Origin: Piper betle
Taxonomy: Eukaryota; Streptophyta; Magnoliopsida; Piperales; Piperaceae
Length of the DNA: 64,000 nt
Direction: 5' to 3'
Assembly (NCBI GenBank): GCA_033002965.1
Contig: JAURVB010014134.1
Span: forward strand, 95,562-159,561
Shown here: positions 1 to 10,677 of the stretch, piece after piece
Layout of the letters: each line of letters starts with the position of its first letter
How positions within the stretch are numbered: the stretch's first letter is position 1
Translations under genes and position numbers: made by a program
Notes under the pieces: generated by a model
What the model was told of the DNA's origin: nothing
The model's database searches: none
Seen by the model: the letters and a program-made list of their open reading frames with translations, nothing else

Positions 1-540
1 TCAGGTGTCAGCCTCTTTATTCATAGTTGATGCAGTTTCAAGTCTGGTATAACACAAGGAGTGCATCGTTGACATATGGAATTCTGTTACCTAGCGTCCA
101 TGTGTTTCATATGTACCCTACACTTACAACTCGTTAAGAAATCATTAGGGACCATGCTACTCTGTCTTTCCAAGCATCCATGTGTTCGTTTGCTGGCTAC
201 TCTGGCCGATTTTTTTTCAGTGATAGTGTTCATAAATTTCGGTGCATGCTTGTTAGTCGAAACTGAGAAAGTAGTTGCTTTAGATTTGAGTTAAAAATAA
301 CAGTTTGCATTGCAATTGTAATGTGATTTTTCCTACGCAGTCAGGACCTGGATTGTGAAAGGTGACAGAGAAGGGGAGCACAGCTGATATTCGGTGCTTG
401 ACCAGGATTACATTGTTATTCATCCTTCTTTTTTCTTTTTTGTTTCCAAGGTCTAGTGTTTATTTTTCGTTTTGAGGGGATATATGTTATTATTGTAGAC
501 AAGACCTTTTTGTACTTGTGTTGATTATGACTGTAAACGC
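1..540 (+). other. Possible 3' end of an upstream gene
   Basis: A pyrimidine-rich stretch ending in CAG at about 340 looks like a splice acceptor, and the bases after it read five codons (S-G-P-G-L) and then TGA. The T-rich sequence that follows, to about 540, has the look of a plant 3' UTR. No domain can be read and the gene would lie outside the window. The 72-codon open frame at 76-294 shows no recognisable family. This is weak evidence only; it could also be intergenic DNA. Confidence 0.25.
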
Positions 541-2930
541 TGGATTCCCCAGGTACCTATTTTCTATTGGAACCCTTCTTGCATGGAGTAGTTATTTTTG
601 CGTAAAAATCTTATTATTGAGCTTGTATTGTTGCTTGCGGACAAGTGGCAACTGTTTTTGAGACTGCCCTTGTTCTCACGCATGTTTATATGTGTAGGGT
701 TGTCGAAACTACGGTAAGTTGGTGCTTGGAAAATTGGCTACGTTAAATTGATACATTGATGATTGAACTAGAAACAAGATAACTGTAAGAAAACGCTGCC
801 GCCTTAACTCACCTACATGGCCATGTTGAGCGAGATGGTGAACATCACGTTTGTTGCATGCAAGTAATGGTTTTAAAAAATAGAGGTCAATATATCCCTT
901 CTCCTAAATCGAGTGCCCTACTTTGGAGTAAAAAATTATGAGGTAATGTTATAATGGTCATTTCGCCCAAAATAAACTATCCCGAGATCGAATAATTGTG
1001 CCAATTTTTTTAACGACATGAACAGTTTTTTAGTACGAGATCCTTAACGTTTGAAAGTCCGGTATAGCATCCCTGTTTCTGTTCACTTAAGAATAAGCAC
1101 GGCTATTTCATTTGAGGTTTAACATAATAATATTTTTTTCATGCCACATGGTACTGACCTAACCGAACTGAATAAAAAAAAAATTTAGGTTGGTTTTTAT
1201 ATTAGATTTTTAGAGGGTAGTTTGATTTTGTTTTCAAACTCATTCGAACCAAAATTGACCGCCAAACCAAAATAATCAAACAAAAATATAAATCCATGTG
1301 CTTTCTTTTCATTCCCTTTCAACCGACATAAATTTTATGAGAGATAAATCTTTTCTACAAAACCTCAATTTCGGGTTAGAGTTTTATCCATTTGTTGCCT
1401 TACAAGGTTCAGGTCAGGCCCGAATCGTTTCGAATCAGTTCTTCAACTTTTAGACCATGAGTATGATGCTCAGATGATTATATGAGTATGTTATAAAAGC
1501 TAAATATGTCTGATATACAAATAATAGATTTAATTATTCTATAATAGAGCATGAGTAATCAATACATACTCAAGGTATAATGATTTTTACTTGTGTTAGC
1601 TAGAGTTTTAAAGTTAAATTTAAGTCATTGTAACATTTAATATCCGTTTAGGCTTTTTAAAGTATCTCATTTACATGCATTTTAGAAATTTTGAGCTACT
1701 AGATTTCCCCGGTAGGCCTAGTTTGATTTGAGTCTTAGTTCTTATTTGATTGAGTTCAAGGTTTTGAGGCATATTTAGTTTTCTTACTTCAATTTCCATC
1801 CATAGAGTTCCTTTCAAGCTTTGAGTTAGTTTAAACTTTTGTTGGCATCGATCCAAGTTTTCCAGCTATATATACATATATACATATATATATATATATA
1901 ACCTAGGTAGACCCCTCTTAGCCCACAAATTGTAAGACCATCAAATCTAGCCACATGGCAAGATCTAGGTGGTGCATAGCTAACCCTAGCAATCACCAAC
2001 CATTTTTTTAGGATTTTCTCTCGTATTTTTAGAGTTTTCTACCCATAGTGTTGCCACCAACGAATCTCAAGTCTGCCTCCGACTACTGAATTGGCACTAC
2101 CATGACTGCCTCACGGTCGGCTATATACCCATACCTACTACTACCATCGGTGCCATCAGTGAAGGTGTTTAGTTTGCCAGTTTCCCACTGTTGTCACCGC
2201 TTTTAGGGTATTTTTTAATGCCCAAAAGCCTCATACGTCAAGGCCAACCACCTAGACAATAGCCCTTGTCAAGGTTGTCATTTTGAGACCCAACCTTACA
2301 CTGGGGTCACAATTGCCACCAACGACATCGCCACTCCCGACGGTGATTTTGTCTCTTTCTAGCTAGTCATAAGCCGAACTTTGTCAATCACCACCGTCAT
2401 CACCTCACCTCCGCCTTGACCTCCTCTATTGATCGGGACTAGCGGCGACCTTTGGTTCATTGACATTGCCATTTTCCGGTGATAGGCATCGGTAGCCACG
2501 TCGGGCCCATTTCCCTCTGTCCGCATCCGTGTGCATGTGATCATCCCAATTTGTGCCCATGTTTATCTCTACTAATTCGTGTTTGTATCTGCGTCCACTG
2601 GTTAAGTTATTTCTTTCTCTCTTTTAATCGTCCCAAATTTGAAAAATAAAAATGATTATACCAAATCGTATGCATTTAATTAGAAAATTAACAAATAATT
2701 AGCACGAATTTGGCTCAGAGCTCGGCTTTATTCATTCTCTGAACAACTCAATTAATTTACCCAAAAAAACAAAAAAAGAAGAGAAAATCAATCCATCAAA
2801 ATTCAAGCTTGAACGAGGTCAATTAAGAACGCAAATCCGAGTTTGAAGAAACAAAACTCAGACTCAGCCCGCCTCTTCAAAACAACTCAGATTAACCCGA
2901 CTCGGCAACTCAGTTCCGTCCACACCCGTG
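541..2930. other. Intergenic DNA with decayed repeat sequence
   Basis: No gene is visible. The stretch is AT-rich and contains a TA/CATA run at about 1865-1900. Two patches (about 1230-1440 and 2700-2930) carry the short repeated AACTCG/GAACC-type words often left by old plant transposons. The last 60 bases before 3000 become C-rich, as expected of a 5' leader of the PEX11 gene. Confidence 0.4.
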
Positions 2931-2949
2931 GAGCCAAAATTAATTAGAC

Positions 2950-4350
2950 GCACCAAACCACCCGCCCTCGTCGCTCTCCTCCCGATCTCCGTCGCCCACT
3001 TCGAGGTTCGATTTTCCAATCCCAATCTCCTTCTTCCATTTCATCTCCGATGAACATGCATCTTAATCGTTCCCGTATTATCCTGTGCATGGATTAGAAT
3101 TTTTTGGGGCTCTGAGGTGGCTGTTTTGGTGGATTTCGTGATGTGTTTGTGTTCTTGTTGTTCGGCATAGTTCGAGCTGGGTGATTGCTTGTTGATCGAA
3201 TTGAGTTGTGTCATACGTGTTGCGTCTGCTAGAATTTGTTAGTGTTTTTAGGTGGGTTTTTCCATGCCCTGGTGCGCTTCTGGGTGTTGCTGATGGCTGT
3301 TGTGCATCTCAGTAGAAGAAGGGGAGTTGTTCTGACTGGCGTTTGATGATTCAATGAGATGGTTGTCTGTTGTTGAGTATATCTCGTGGGTGTGTTTTGG
3401 ATGGTTTGGAGGGCGTCATTTTTATGTGAGGGGTTTTGTGTGGTGTGGGGTTGTGGTTGGTATGGTGAGATTTTCTTAGCGTTTGTTGTTCTCCGAAAAT
3501 ATTTTTTGTATGTTCTTTGCAGAAATTTTGTATGTGTTTTTACTTTAGGATTGAAAAACTTGTTACGGTTGCGTACATAATGATGGTTTAGTGGAGCTGT
3601 TAGGTATGGGCATCTTTATGTGGGTGAAAGTGTGATGGCTTGCTGTTGACTGTTCCTTTTAATTGTGGAAGAGAAGCAGCAAGAAGAAACTCTTATTTTT
3701 GTGAAGGCTTTGCATCATCTTTTGCTTAGCAAATTTAGGTGTAAATCCCTTAAGTGTTATGATGCTTAAAATTGGTTGTTGGCTCCTGGCCTCTTTATTG
3801 TAGTGGACGGATATTGCATGTGACAGGATGGTGGTGAGAAAATCTGGATGCTTGCACCACTTTGCAAATTGTGAAAAGAAGGATATATATTGGATACTTG
3901 ATGGCGTAGATACAGAAGAGAGCATTGTCCAATTGCATTTTTCCATTATTCTTATGGATAGCTAGGGTACCCTTTAGAGAGATCTTTTTTTTTCTAAATG
4001 TATTTGGTGCTATAGTGAAACTCCAAAAATGCTCATGCATTGCCTGTCCCAATCCCTGAAAGGATGAGTATTGGTGTTAGAAAAGGGCATCTGACCATCA
4101 AAAACACAATATTTGTGGGAAATATTTTCCTGCGGTGGGAAATAAAAGAAGAAATAGATTTAATACTTCAGTGAGCTCATCTTTGATAGTTTTTCCTAGC
4201 CTCATTATTCTTAAGGAGCTATCACCTATTTTCTCATTACTTTTTTTAAGAGTTCTCTTTTGGTTGTCCTGTGTTTGAGTTTGGTGTTTATGGCAAATGT
4301 TTCATGTTTTCCATAATTGGTTCTGATTCTTATGCCTGTCTTTCAGGTTG
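2950..4350 (+). other. Probable 5' UTR exon and leader intron of PEX11
   Basis: A C-rich segment ends in a good donor at about 3006 (CACTTCGAG then GTTCGA). A T-rich acceptor (TTTCAG) ends at about 4346, only a few bases before the PEX11 start codon. This fits a leader exon followed by an intron of about 1.3 kb. The intron is T-rich on the gene strand and holds no other recognisable coding sequence. Transcript data are not available here, so this is inferred. Confidence 0.5.
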
Positions 4351-4354
4351 AGAA

Positions 4355-5927
4355 ATGAGTGCTTTAGAGGTGTCCAGAGCAGAGCTTGCTCTATTAGTCT
4401 TATATCTGAACAAAGCAGAGGCAAGGGATAAGATATGCAGGGCTATACAATATGGTTCAAAGTTTTTAAGTAATGGACAGCCTGGTACTGCTCAAAACGT
4501 TGATAAATCAACAAGCTTAGCTAGAAAAGTTTTTCGACTATTCAAGGTACAAGTTCTGTTGTTTCTCTTACTTGTGCTGCACATATTGTTGCTTTAAATG
4601 CTAAATTTCTGATTGCAGTTTGTGAACGACTTGCATGGCTTGATTAGCCCACCTGCTAAAGGAACTCCACTTTCACTTATTTTACTTGGGAAGGTTAGAT
4701 GAGTTTGTCATGGGTTTCTCTTTATTTTTCTTCTTTTCTGTGTGGTTGGACTAATTTCAACTAATTTTGATTTGCAGTCTAAAAATGCGCTGTTGTCAAC
4801 TTTTCTTTTCCTTGATCAAATTGTTTGGGCGGGAAGAACTGGCATCTATAAGGTCAAAGTTGTTAAGTGTTTTTAGTTTCGAAATTTTCATCAGCATAGA
4901 AATTTATGTGCCATCTCCTTATTTCAGAACAAAGAACGTGCAGACCTGATTGGTCGTATTTCCCTCTTCTGTTGGATGGGATCTTCAGTATGCACTACTT
5001 TGCTTGAGGTTGGTATATTTCTAAATAGATATGCTTGGAACTTGTTATATTAACACATGATCTATGATTAGTATCAGAATTTTTTGCTTCAAAGAATGTC
5101 GACATTTTGATACAGTTATGTAGCAATAATGAGTTGAGGTTCGGTTAATGTAACAATATCGAGATCCATTTTCCTGCAAGTGAAGGCTGCATTGGCATAG
5201 TTAATGTTCTCTCTCACTCTCTCACTCCCCCTTCGTCTCACCCCGTGCGTCTCAATCTTGGAGCTTTTTGTGAGGAATTGTGGTCAACTGTTGTGATGAG
5301 CTTCTTATGTTTGAGTTGGTTTTGAAATGTTGGATGTAAAGATATCATGTTTTAAGCTCGATGTACTTTTCTAATTTCTTCGTCACTAAGACTGGTGCAT
5401 GGTTCCTTTAGCTTGCAGAGCTAAGATGCCTTTCTACGTCAATGAGAAAACTAAGCAGGGACCTTAGGAAGTCTAACTCTAACAAGTTTGAGGTATGCCT
5501 TACAGTCCTCGTTTATGAGTTGAACTTTTTGGCTAATTTCTCTGACAGTTTTAATCACCTAGACTTGTACAAAGGGGTTAAATGGTTGTAATAATCCTGC
5601 ATTTGTCAATCAGGATGAGGAGTACCTCAAGAAGATGAAGCAATCAAATGATAGATCGCTGGCCTTGGTAAAAGCATCCATGGACATAGTGGTTGCAGTT
5701 GGCTTGCTTCAACTTGCCCCAAAGAATGTGACACCTCGTGTGACAGGTGGCTTTGGTTTTCTAAGCTCACTGATATCATGCTATCAGGTATATTTTTTGG
5801 GTATGCAATAGGATATTGGTTACAAGGAAAAGTCTTTGGATGAATGACGATGCTTTTGTACTAAAATTTCCTTGAATTATTTGTACAGTTACTTCCATCC
5901 CCACCACCAAAGTCCAAGCCCCAGTGA
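4355..5927 (+). CDS. PEX11: Peroxisomal membrane protein 11 (PEX11 C/D/E type)
   Basis: PEX11 proteins sit in the peroxisome membrane and drive its elongation and division. Seven coding exons join in phase: 4355-4546, 4619-4693, 4778-4852, 4928-5008, 5412-5492, 5614-5787 and 5889-5927. They give 238 residues, the usual family length. The N-terminus (SRAELALLVLYLNKAEARD) with the following K-I-C-R-A-I-Q-Y-G-S-K-F-L segment is the amphipathic hallmark of the family. The stretch VVAVGLLQLAPK near residue 200, the preceding basic D-R-S-L-A-L segment and the lysine-rich C-terminus (PPPKSKPQ) match the plant C/D/E branch. All introns have GT-AG ends and every junction keeps the frame. The start is an ATG just after a leader-intron acceptor. 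It looks intact. I cannot separate C, D and E subtypes by eye. Confidence 0.95.
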
Positions 5928-7855
5928 AGAAGAATAAAATGCTTCTCTGCCCACCCTAAGTGAAAATTTATGTGACTGGCATATGTTAAGTCTGGCTTAT
6001 TAACAGTATCCTGTATCTCCCGCTTTGAAGTTATAAAAATAAAACGCTTTAAAGGTTCTTGTAGTTCCATGATGTTTTAAACATTATGCTCTATGTTGAT
6101 ACTAAGAACAAATTAGTTAAGCTGTTTGTAAAAGTTTTAGCTACTTTTTATACTTTGCGTTTGGGAAACCATTGTTCAACCTGATCTGGAATTAGAATGA
6201 GCGCTTCTGAGTTGAAGGAATCAGGTTTTTCATCTCAAACAAACATCGGTTCCTTTAAGAATATATATGACTTCATTTTTTTGAATAGTTGAATAAATTG
6301 AACTGGGAAATTTTAGGCCTCATCAATGATGTTTTATGCCTAGTAAACTGGTAAATTTATGAGTTTGGCACATGATCATGTCTTTCTGGGAGTGCCTTAA
6401 ATTAGACTACAGTGTAGTGGCTTTTGATCATCTATGAAATTCTTATATAATAGCATTTGTTGTGAGCACGAACCACATCCATATTAGCTCCAAATGTGAA
6501 TTTATGCTGCACAGGAAAATGAGATCCATTGTGGTAAAAGACGGCTGTTATATGTTGCCTTCTGAAGTACATTTGCCTTACTCGTTAGTCTTGTTCCTTT
6601 TTTGGATGTGAGGTTTTGTGAAACTTGACCATCGTATCATCCTTTTAATGCTCAATGGTCTCCATTTGAGCCTCCATTTAGACAAAAAAAAGGTTTTGTG
6701 AAACATAATTTTGACCAAGATTGAAAAACATTGGTAACTTACTTGATTATTCAAAATTATATTACCGCCTGTTCATTTTTGCCTCTTCAAAATTCGTTTC
6801 TCCTATATTTTAACTTGGCACTACCAGAAGATGGAGAAAGATGGCAACTCTTTTTAAGTAGAAGTCTTCCCTCAAGATTATTTAGTGTTGGATATCCTCG
6901 ACTTTGGATGCCATTGTATGCTTTTGTACCAACTTCATTTCACTGCAAAATTTCTGTTCACGATGACCTTTTGAAACATTTTCAACCCAGAAAACCTTTT
7001 AAATTACCTTGGAATTCTATGCTCAGAGACGGAATAGTTGAGGAACTGTCGCCATTTACCAATTAAAAACACATCCAAGGGGCTCCTTTTATTCATGTGT
7101 TGAAAATTTTCACACCAATGTTTACTTTGCAGTCTCTGTTTTAAAAGTCAAAAGCTCACACTCCTTGCCGTTCACTTGCTCAGGTCATAGAAACATCCAT
7201 TTTTGGGGATAAAAAAGAGAGTTGTAGAAATTTGGGAATAAAATTAATCGAAGCAATGGACAGCAATTGAACGAGGGCCATTGATTTGAATGCCTTATGA
7301 GCTAATTTCACACAAGAAAACCAAGTCAATGCTGTAGAAATGAGCCAAGATCATCAGTCTGGCGGGCGATATGCTCGAGAATTTTGATTCACTATATGAT
7401 CGGAGATGGGCCAAATTGTATTCTATTTATTTTGGTCCATTAATAAATAGTTTATGAAAGTAGATATAATTGATTATACAATATTCTATCAAATGGTGCG
7501 GGCCCCTATTAAGGTGGGCCTATGTGCCCATCACGCTACTTATTTTGAAGTTTATATAAGTTACCTCGTTACTTTGTTGTTATATTATATATAAATAAGT
7601 ATAACTAGTTACAATTAAATTTATTAATATATATATATATAACGTGATTTTATTTATTTATTAATTATTTTTTGAATATAATGGATTGGTTGTAGATAGT
7701 GCTACTAATTGAACGAGTTACTTGACTCGACTCAAAACTGAACTCCCTATTTTTAACGGTAAAGATGTTAATTATATATGCCTTGGGAAAAAAATGTTAT
7801 ATGTGTATATATCCACCTTCTTTTAGTTTAGTCTATAATAATAGTAATCAGATTA

Positions 7856-7928
7856 GCATAGTATTTGTAGTCTATTTCATTGGGAGAAGTGAGACAACTC
7901 CAAATGAAATAGACTACAAATGCAATGC
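7856..7928. repeat. Short foldback hairpin, 31-bp arms
   Basis: Bases 7856-7886 and 7898-7928 are inverted copies separated by an 11-base loop. The central 19 bases of each arm (ATTTGTAGTCTATTTCATT and its complement) match perfectly, and the flanks carry about four mismatches. Such a compact near-perfect stem is typical of a MITE end pair or of a small-RNA precursor. No known mature plant microRNA is recognised in either arm. Confidence 0.8.
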
Positions 7929-8460
7929 AATCCTCGTTCAAAACTTCAATTATGTATAACACTTACAAACAATGTGTCTTCGTATCCTTCTTTTGTCTTA
8001 CGTTTTGTCCTGTTCCTAGGCTATTATATATTTACGCCTTGGCAAAAATGATATGTATATATCAACCATCCCTCCTCCTACAGACATGCAATATTATCCT
8101 ATTAATTCATGATAACCAAACAATATTCATCAACGTAGATTAATTTTATGGATTTCATCTTGTTAAATATGCATAGTACTCCTGTATATGCATGGCAGCT
8201 CTAGAAGGACTGAGATCTTTAACTACATCATCATATATCTCAATATATATAACCGACGAAAAAAAATCCTCGACTAGCTATGTATGCATATAGCTCTAAA
8301 AATATCACTTGTTATGATCATTAAGGCTTCATGTGTTGCAGCATTTATATATTGTTGTCTTCAACAGATATCAATGTAGCATGAAAATCAGTAGTCCCAA
8401 CTCCCAGCATTGTTGAATGTATACATTCAAGAGGGGTCAGAATGAGTCGTGAGGTCGGTT

Positions 8461-8784
8461 CTAGTACAAGCTGCCAGAGTCCACCGCCCAAAACTTGAAC
8501 ATATTATGCAGGTAGTTTTTCTGATGAGCAGCCGTCCACAGCTCACTACCAATGAACTCAAAGTCATCAACAGCCAAATGCACAAAATTAACATAGATCC
8601 AAGCTATGCCACCTCCATATTGAAATTGAAATACCCGTGACGCCATTACCAAAAGCATACATGGAGCTCCCAAAGCCCCACTCTTGTTCTTGGTCTCAAA
8701 GTAATATATATATATACAAGTTCCAATCCACGCTCCCTTGTCGCAAACCACCAAATGGGTCCAAAGATTAGTACTAGATGCCAA
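8461..8784 (-). pseudogene. Unrecognised tryptophan-rich coding-like fragment
   Basis: An open frame of 107 codons, opening with TTG rather than ATG, ends in TAG at 8461-8463. The residue mix looks protein-like: several W, Y, F and G residues and short segments such as AWIGTCIY, FQYGGGIAW and NMFKFWAVDSGS. A TA-rich patch inside it codes for alternating I and Y. I do not recognise a family. It may be a terminal exon or a decayed gene copy, because no ATG or partner exon can be placed upstream on the minus strand. Chance openness cannot be excluded. Confidence 0.25.
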
Positions 8785-9120
8785 TCTTCTTGTTATGTTT
8801 TATGAGTACAGCTCTGACCCATGCAGCCTCAGTACTATCCATATGGGCAAGTTCCTGCATGCCTAGTACTTTTGTTGGTTAAATCGATGTAGATAATAAG
8901 GTTTTCAAGTGGAGGATCGATAAGAGAGTTCAGACATATAAAGAAGGAACGAAATGTTGAAGATCACGATCCAAACTTCCAAAGATCAGACAGAAATAGA
9001 GAGCAGGCTGGCCTTTCCCTGGACATACAACAAATCTGTTACCTGGTGGAGATTTTCTGCATGCAGACCCTTTGGGCTTTCGATAACGTCAAAATCCCAA
9101 AATAACGAACACAGGACGGG

Positions 9121-9123
<3 letters not shown>

Positions 9124-9197
<74 letters not shown>
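9124..9197. repeat. (TA)n microsatellite, about 37 units
   Basis: An uninterrupted run of alternating A and T spans this interval, flanked by GTGC on the left and GCAG on the right. The GCAG-ACC flanking word also occurs just left of the run (GCAGACCCTTTGGG at about 9063), so the two flanks share a short direct repeat. Open frames through the run code only for I-Y repeats and are not genes. Confidence 0.97.
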
Positions 9198-9199
<2 letters not shown>

Positions 9200-9362
9200 G
9201 ACCTTTTGGGGATATTCCTCTTTGCGATTGCGTGTCCTTCCTTCCCTGCCTCTCTACCTTCGCTCCCCTTCTTCTCTCTAACACTTCATCTATTTCATAT
9301 TAAAGTGAATAATTTATTTGTATTTATACATCGGATTCCTTGAAAAGTCCCTTTTAAAAAAA

Positions 9363-9474
9363 TTATCCTTGTATCTGTTTATGTCTTGGGTTGGAACAAA
9401 TTACTAAAATTCGTCTGTCTACAAATCAAATGACATTTTTCACAAATTTTACAAACAAAGGCTCTTATTTTCAT
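9363..9474 (-). pseudogene. rpl36: Plastid rpl36 remnant (bL36)
   Basis: The minus strand begins ATG with M-K-I-R-A, followed by V-C-K-I-C-E-K-C, the N-terminal half of the plastid zinc-binding ribosomal protein bL36 with its C-x2-C pair. The end matches the native gene in another frame (nucleotides for N-L-F-Q-P-K, then a run to TAA at 9363-9365). The remnant is 112 bases where the intact gene has 114, so a net loss of two bases breaks the frame. It is non-functional DNA of plastid origin. Confidence 0.85.
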
Positions 9475-9589
9475 ATTTTTTCCCCCTACCTTAATTCCAA
9501 ATCGAATCTTCGGAAGAAAATAAGTCTCTTGAAATTTAGAACTCGAATCGGATCCCCGTGCCTACGAAAGAAATATTTAAAAGGGTACC

Positions 9590-9790
9590 TGTTCATTCAA
9601 ATCTTTGTTGAGAATCCTATAAATTATATGTCCTCTAGTTGAATCATAACGACTTATTTCGATTTTGACTCTATCCCCCGGCAACATCTGTATAAAATTA
9701 TACCAAATTCTCCTTGAAACATAACCTAAGATTAAATCCTCATTATCTAAACAAACCCGGAATATACCATGGGGAAGTGATAGAAGAGAA
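9590..9790 (-). pseudogene. infA: Plastid infA remnant (translation initiation factor IF-1)
   Basis: The minus-strand frame contains [19 protein letters not shown], then [19 protein letters not shown] and IIYRILNKD, the near-complete S1/OB-fold core of plastid IF-1. The native N-terminus is replaced by a T-rich stretch and no ATG is present; the open frame starts at TTG. Several conserved arginines are changed. This reads as a decayed copy rather than a functional nuclear transfer: there is no start codon and no transit peptide, and it lies beside the rpl36 remnant. Confidence 0.85.
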
Positions 9791-10540
9791 TGAACAAAAA
9801 AAAAAGTCAAATGAAAAGGTGGATTTTCCCAATTTCATTTTGTGTTTTGTGTATAGTAAAATACTACAGTATATAACATAGATAGTTATATTTATATATA
9901 ACAACATAGATTTATTGTTTATATATAACTATCACTAAAACTACTACAGTACCCTACCTTATATAACATTATTTTTCTTTATTGGATTGTTTTTTGTGCA
10001 TGCCATTTTATAAAGCTATTTGTAGAGACTATTCAGTTAGAGAGACAGTTACCAAAGGTAAGTCGTCTTCTTCTTTCTCTTAACACTTAGAACCAACTAT
10101 GTGTTTGGGGATTTTGAACATAGTCTAAAATTTATGTAATTATAAGAGTAAACTTTTGATGATCAATTACCTTTCTCTGATACGAATTCTCTTCCTTTGC
10201 CCTTAAGTTTGGGACTGACGATCTATTCAATATTAGTGAGTACATATGAAAGGGGCGGTTTTTTCAAAAAAATTGTGCATGAAATTTGTTGATTGCAACT
10301 AAACACAAGCATAATACATGAATTTCATTCTTTCATTCAAATAGCCTTAATCGTAATCTTTAATGAATATGCACATTTAATTGCATGAAAGGGTATATTA
10401 ATAATTATTATACGTCCTCTTAAAAAGATTATAACTATTAATCATTGGTGGCATGTACGCCCCTTCTAAAGGTATAGTTATACTCAGAATTGGGCGCGAA
10501 GATGTGTTTTATGCATATTCTCCTTCCAGATGGGCTTGGC

Positions 10541-10547
10541 TATATAA
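10541..10547 (+). promoter_or_regulatory. TATA box of the MATE gene
   Basis: TATATAA lies about 137 bases before the MATE start codon, in the right position for a transcription start near 10575 and a leader of about 100 bases. The bases around it (GGCTATATAAGGCC) are the most GC-rich in the upstream region. Placement is by consensus only. Confidence 0.6.
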
Positions 10548-10677
10548 GGCCCTCTGATCCCATCATTTTGAAACCACTCTCCTCGCTTCTCTTCCCCTTA
10601 ATATTCTTTCTCTCTTAGAAGCAAAGAGCTAGCTGCTCCTTGCAAGATTCATAGAATAGATCAAAAGTGGTGCCACA

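Larger units (their letters stand above)
5928..9340. other. Gene-poor accessory stretch
   Basis: After the PEX11 stop I see no supported gene up to the plastid insertion. The stretch is AT-rich and holds the hairpin at 7856-7928. An imperfect direct repeat of about 45 bases lies near 7778-7825 and 8034-8080. A short coding-like patch on the minus strand (8461-8784) and the (TA)n tract at 9124-9197 complete the content. Confidence 0.4.
9340..9800 (-). other. Nuclear plastid DNA insertion (rpl36-infA)
   Basis: The minus strand reads decayed copies of two neighbouring plastid genes in their native order, infA then rpl36, with a plastid-like spacer between them (9475-9590). This order and spacing match the plastid ribosomal-protein operon, so the piece was copied as plastid DNA rather than from processed RNA. 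Both genes are damaged, so this is an old NUPT. The exact ends are uncertain. Flanking rps8 and rps11 sequence is not recognisable. Confidence 0.85.

Noticed and set aside
8954..9343. Frames of 60-129 codons through the TA tract
   Set aside because: Most of each product is I-Y repeat from the microsatellite.
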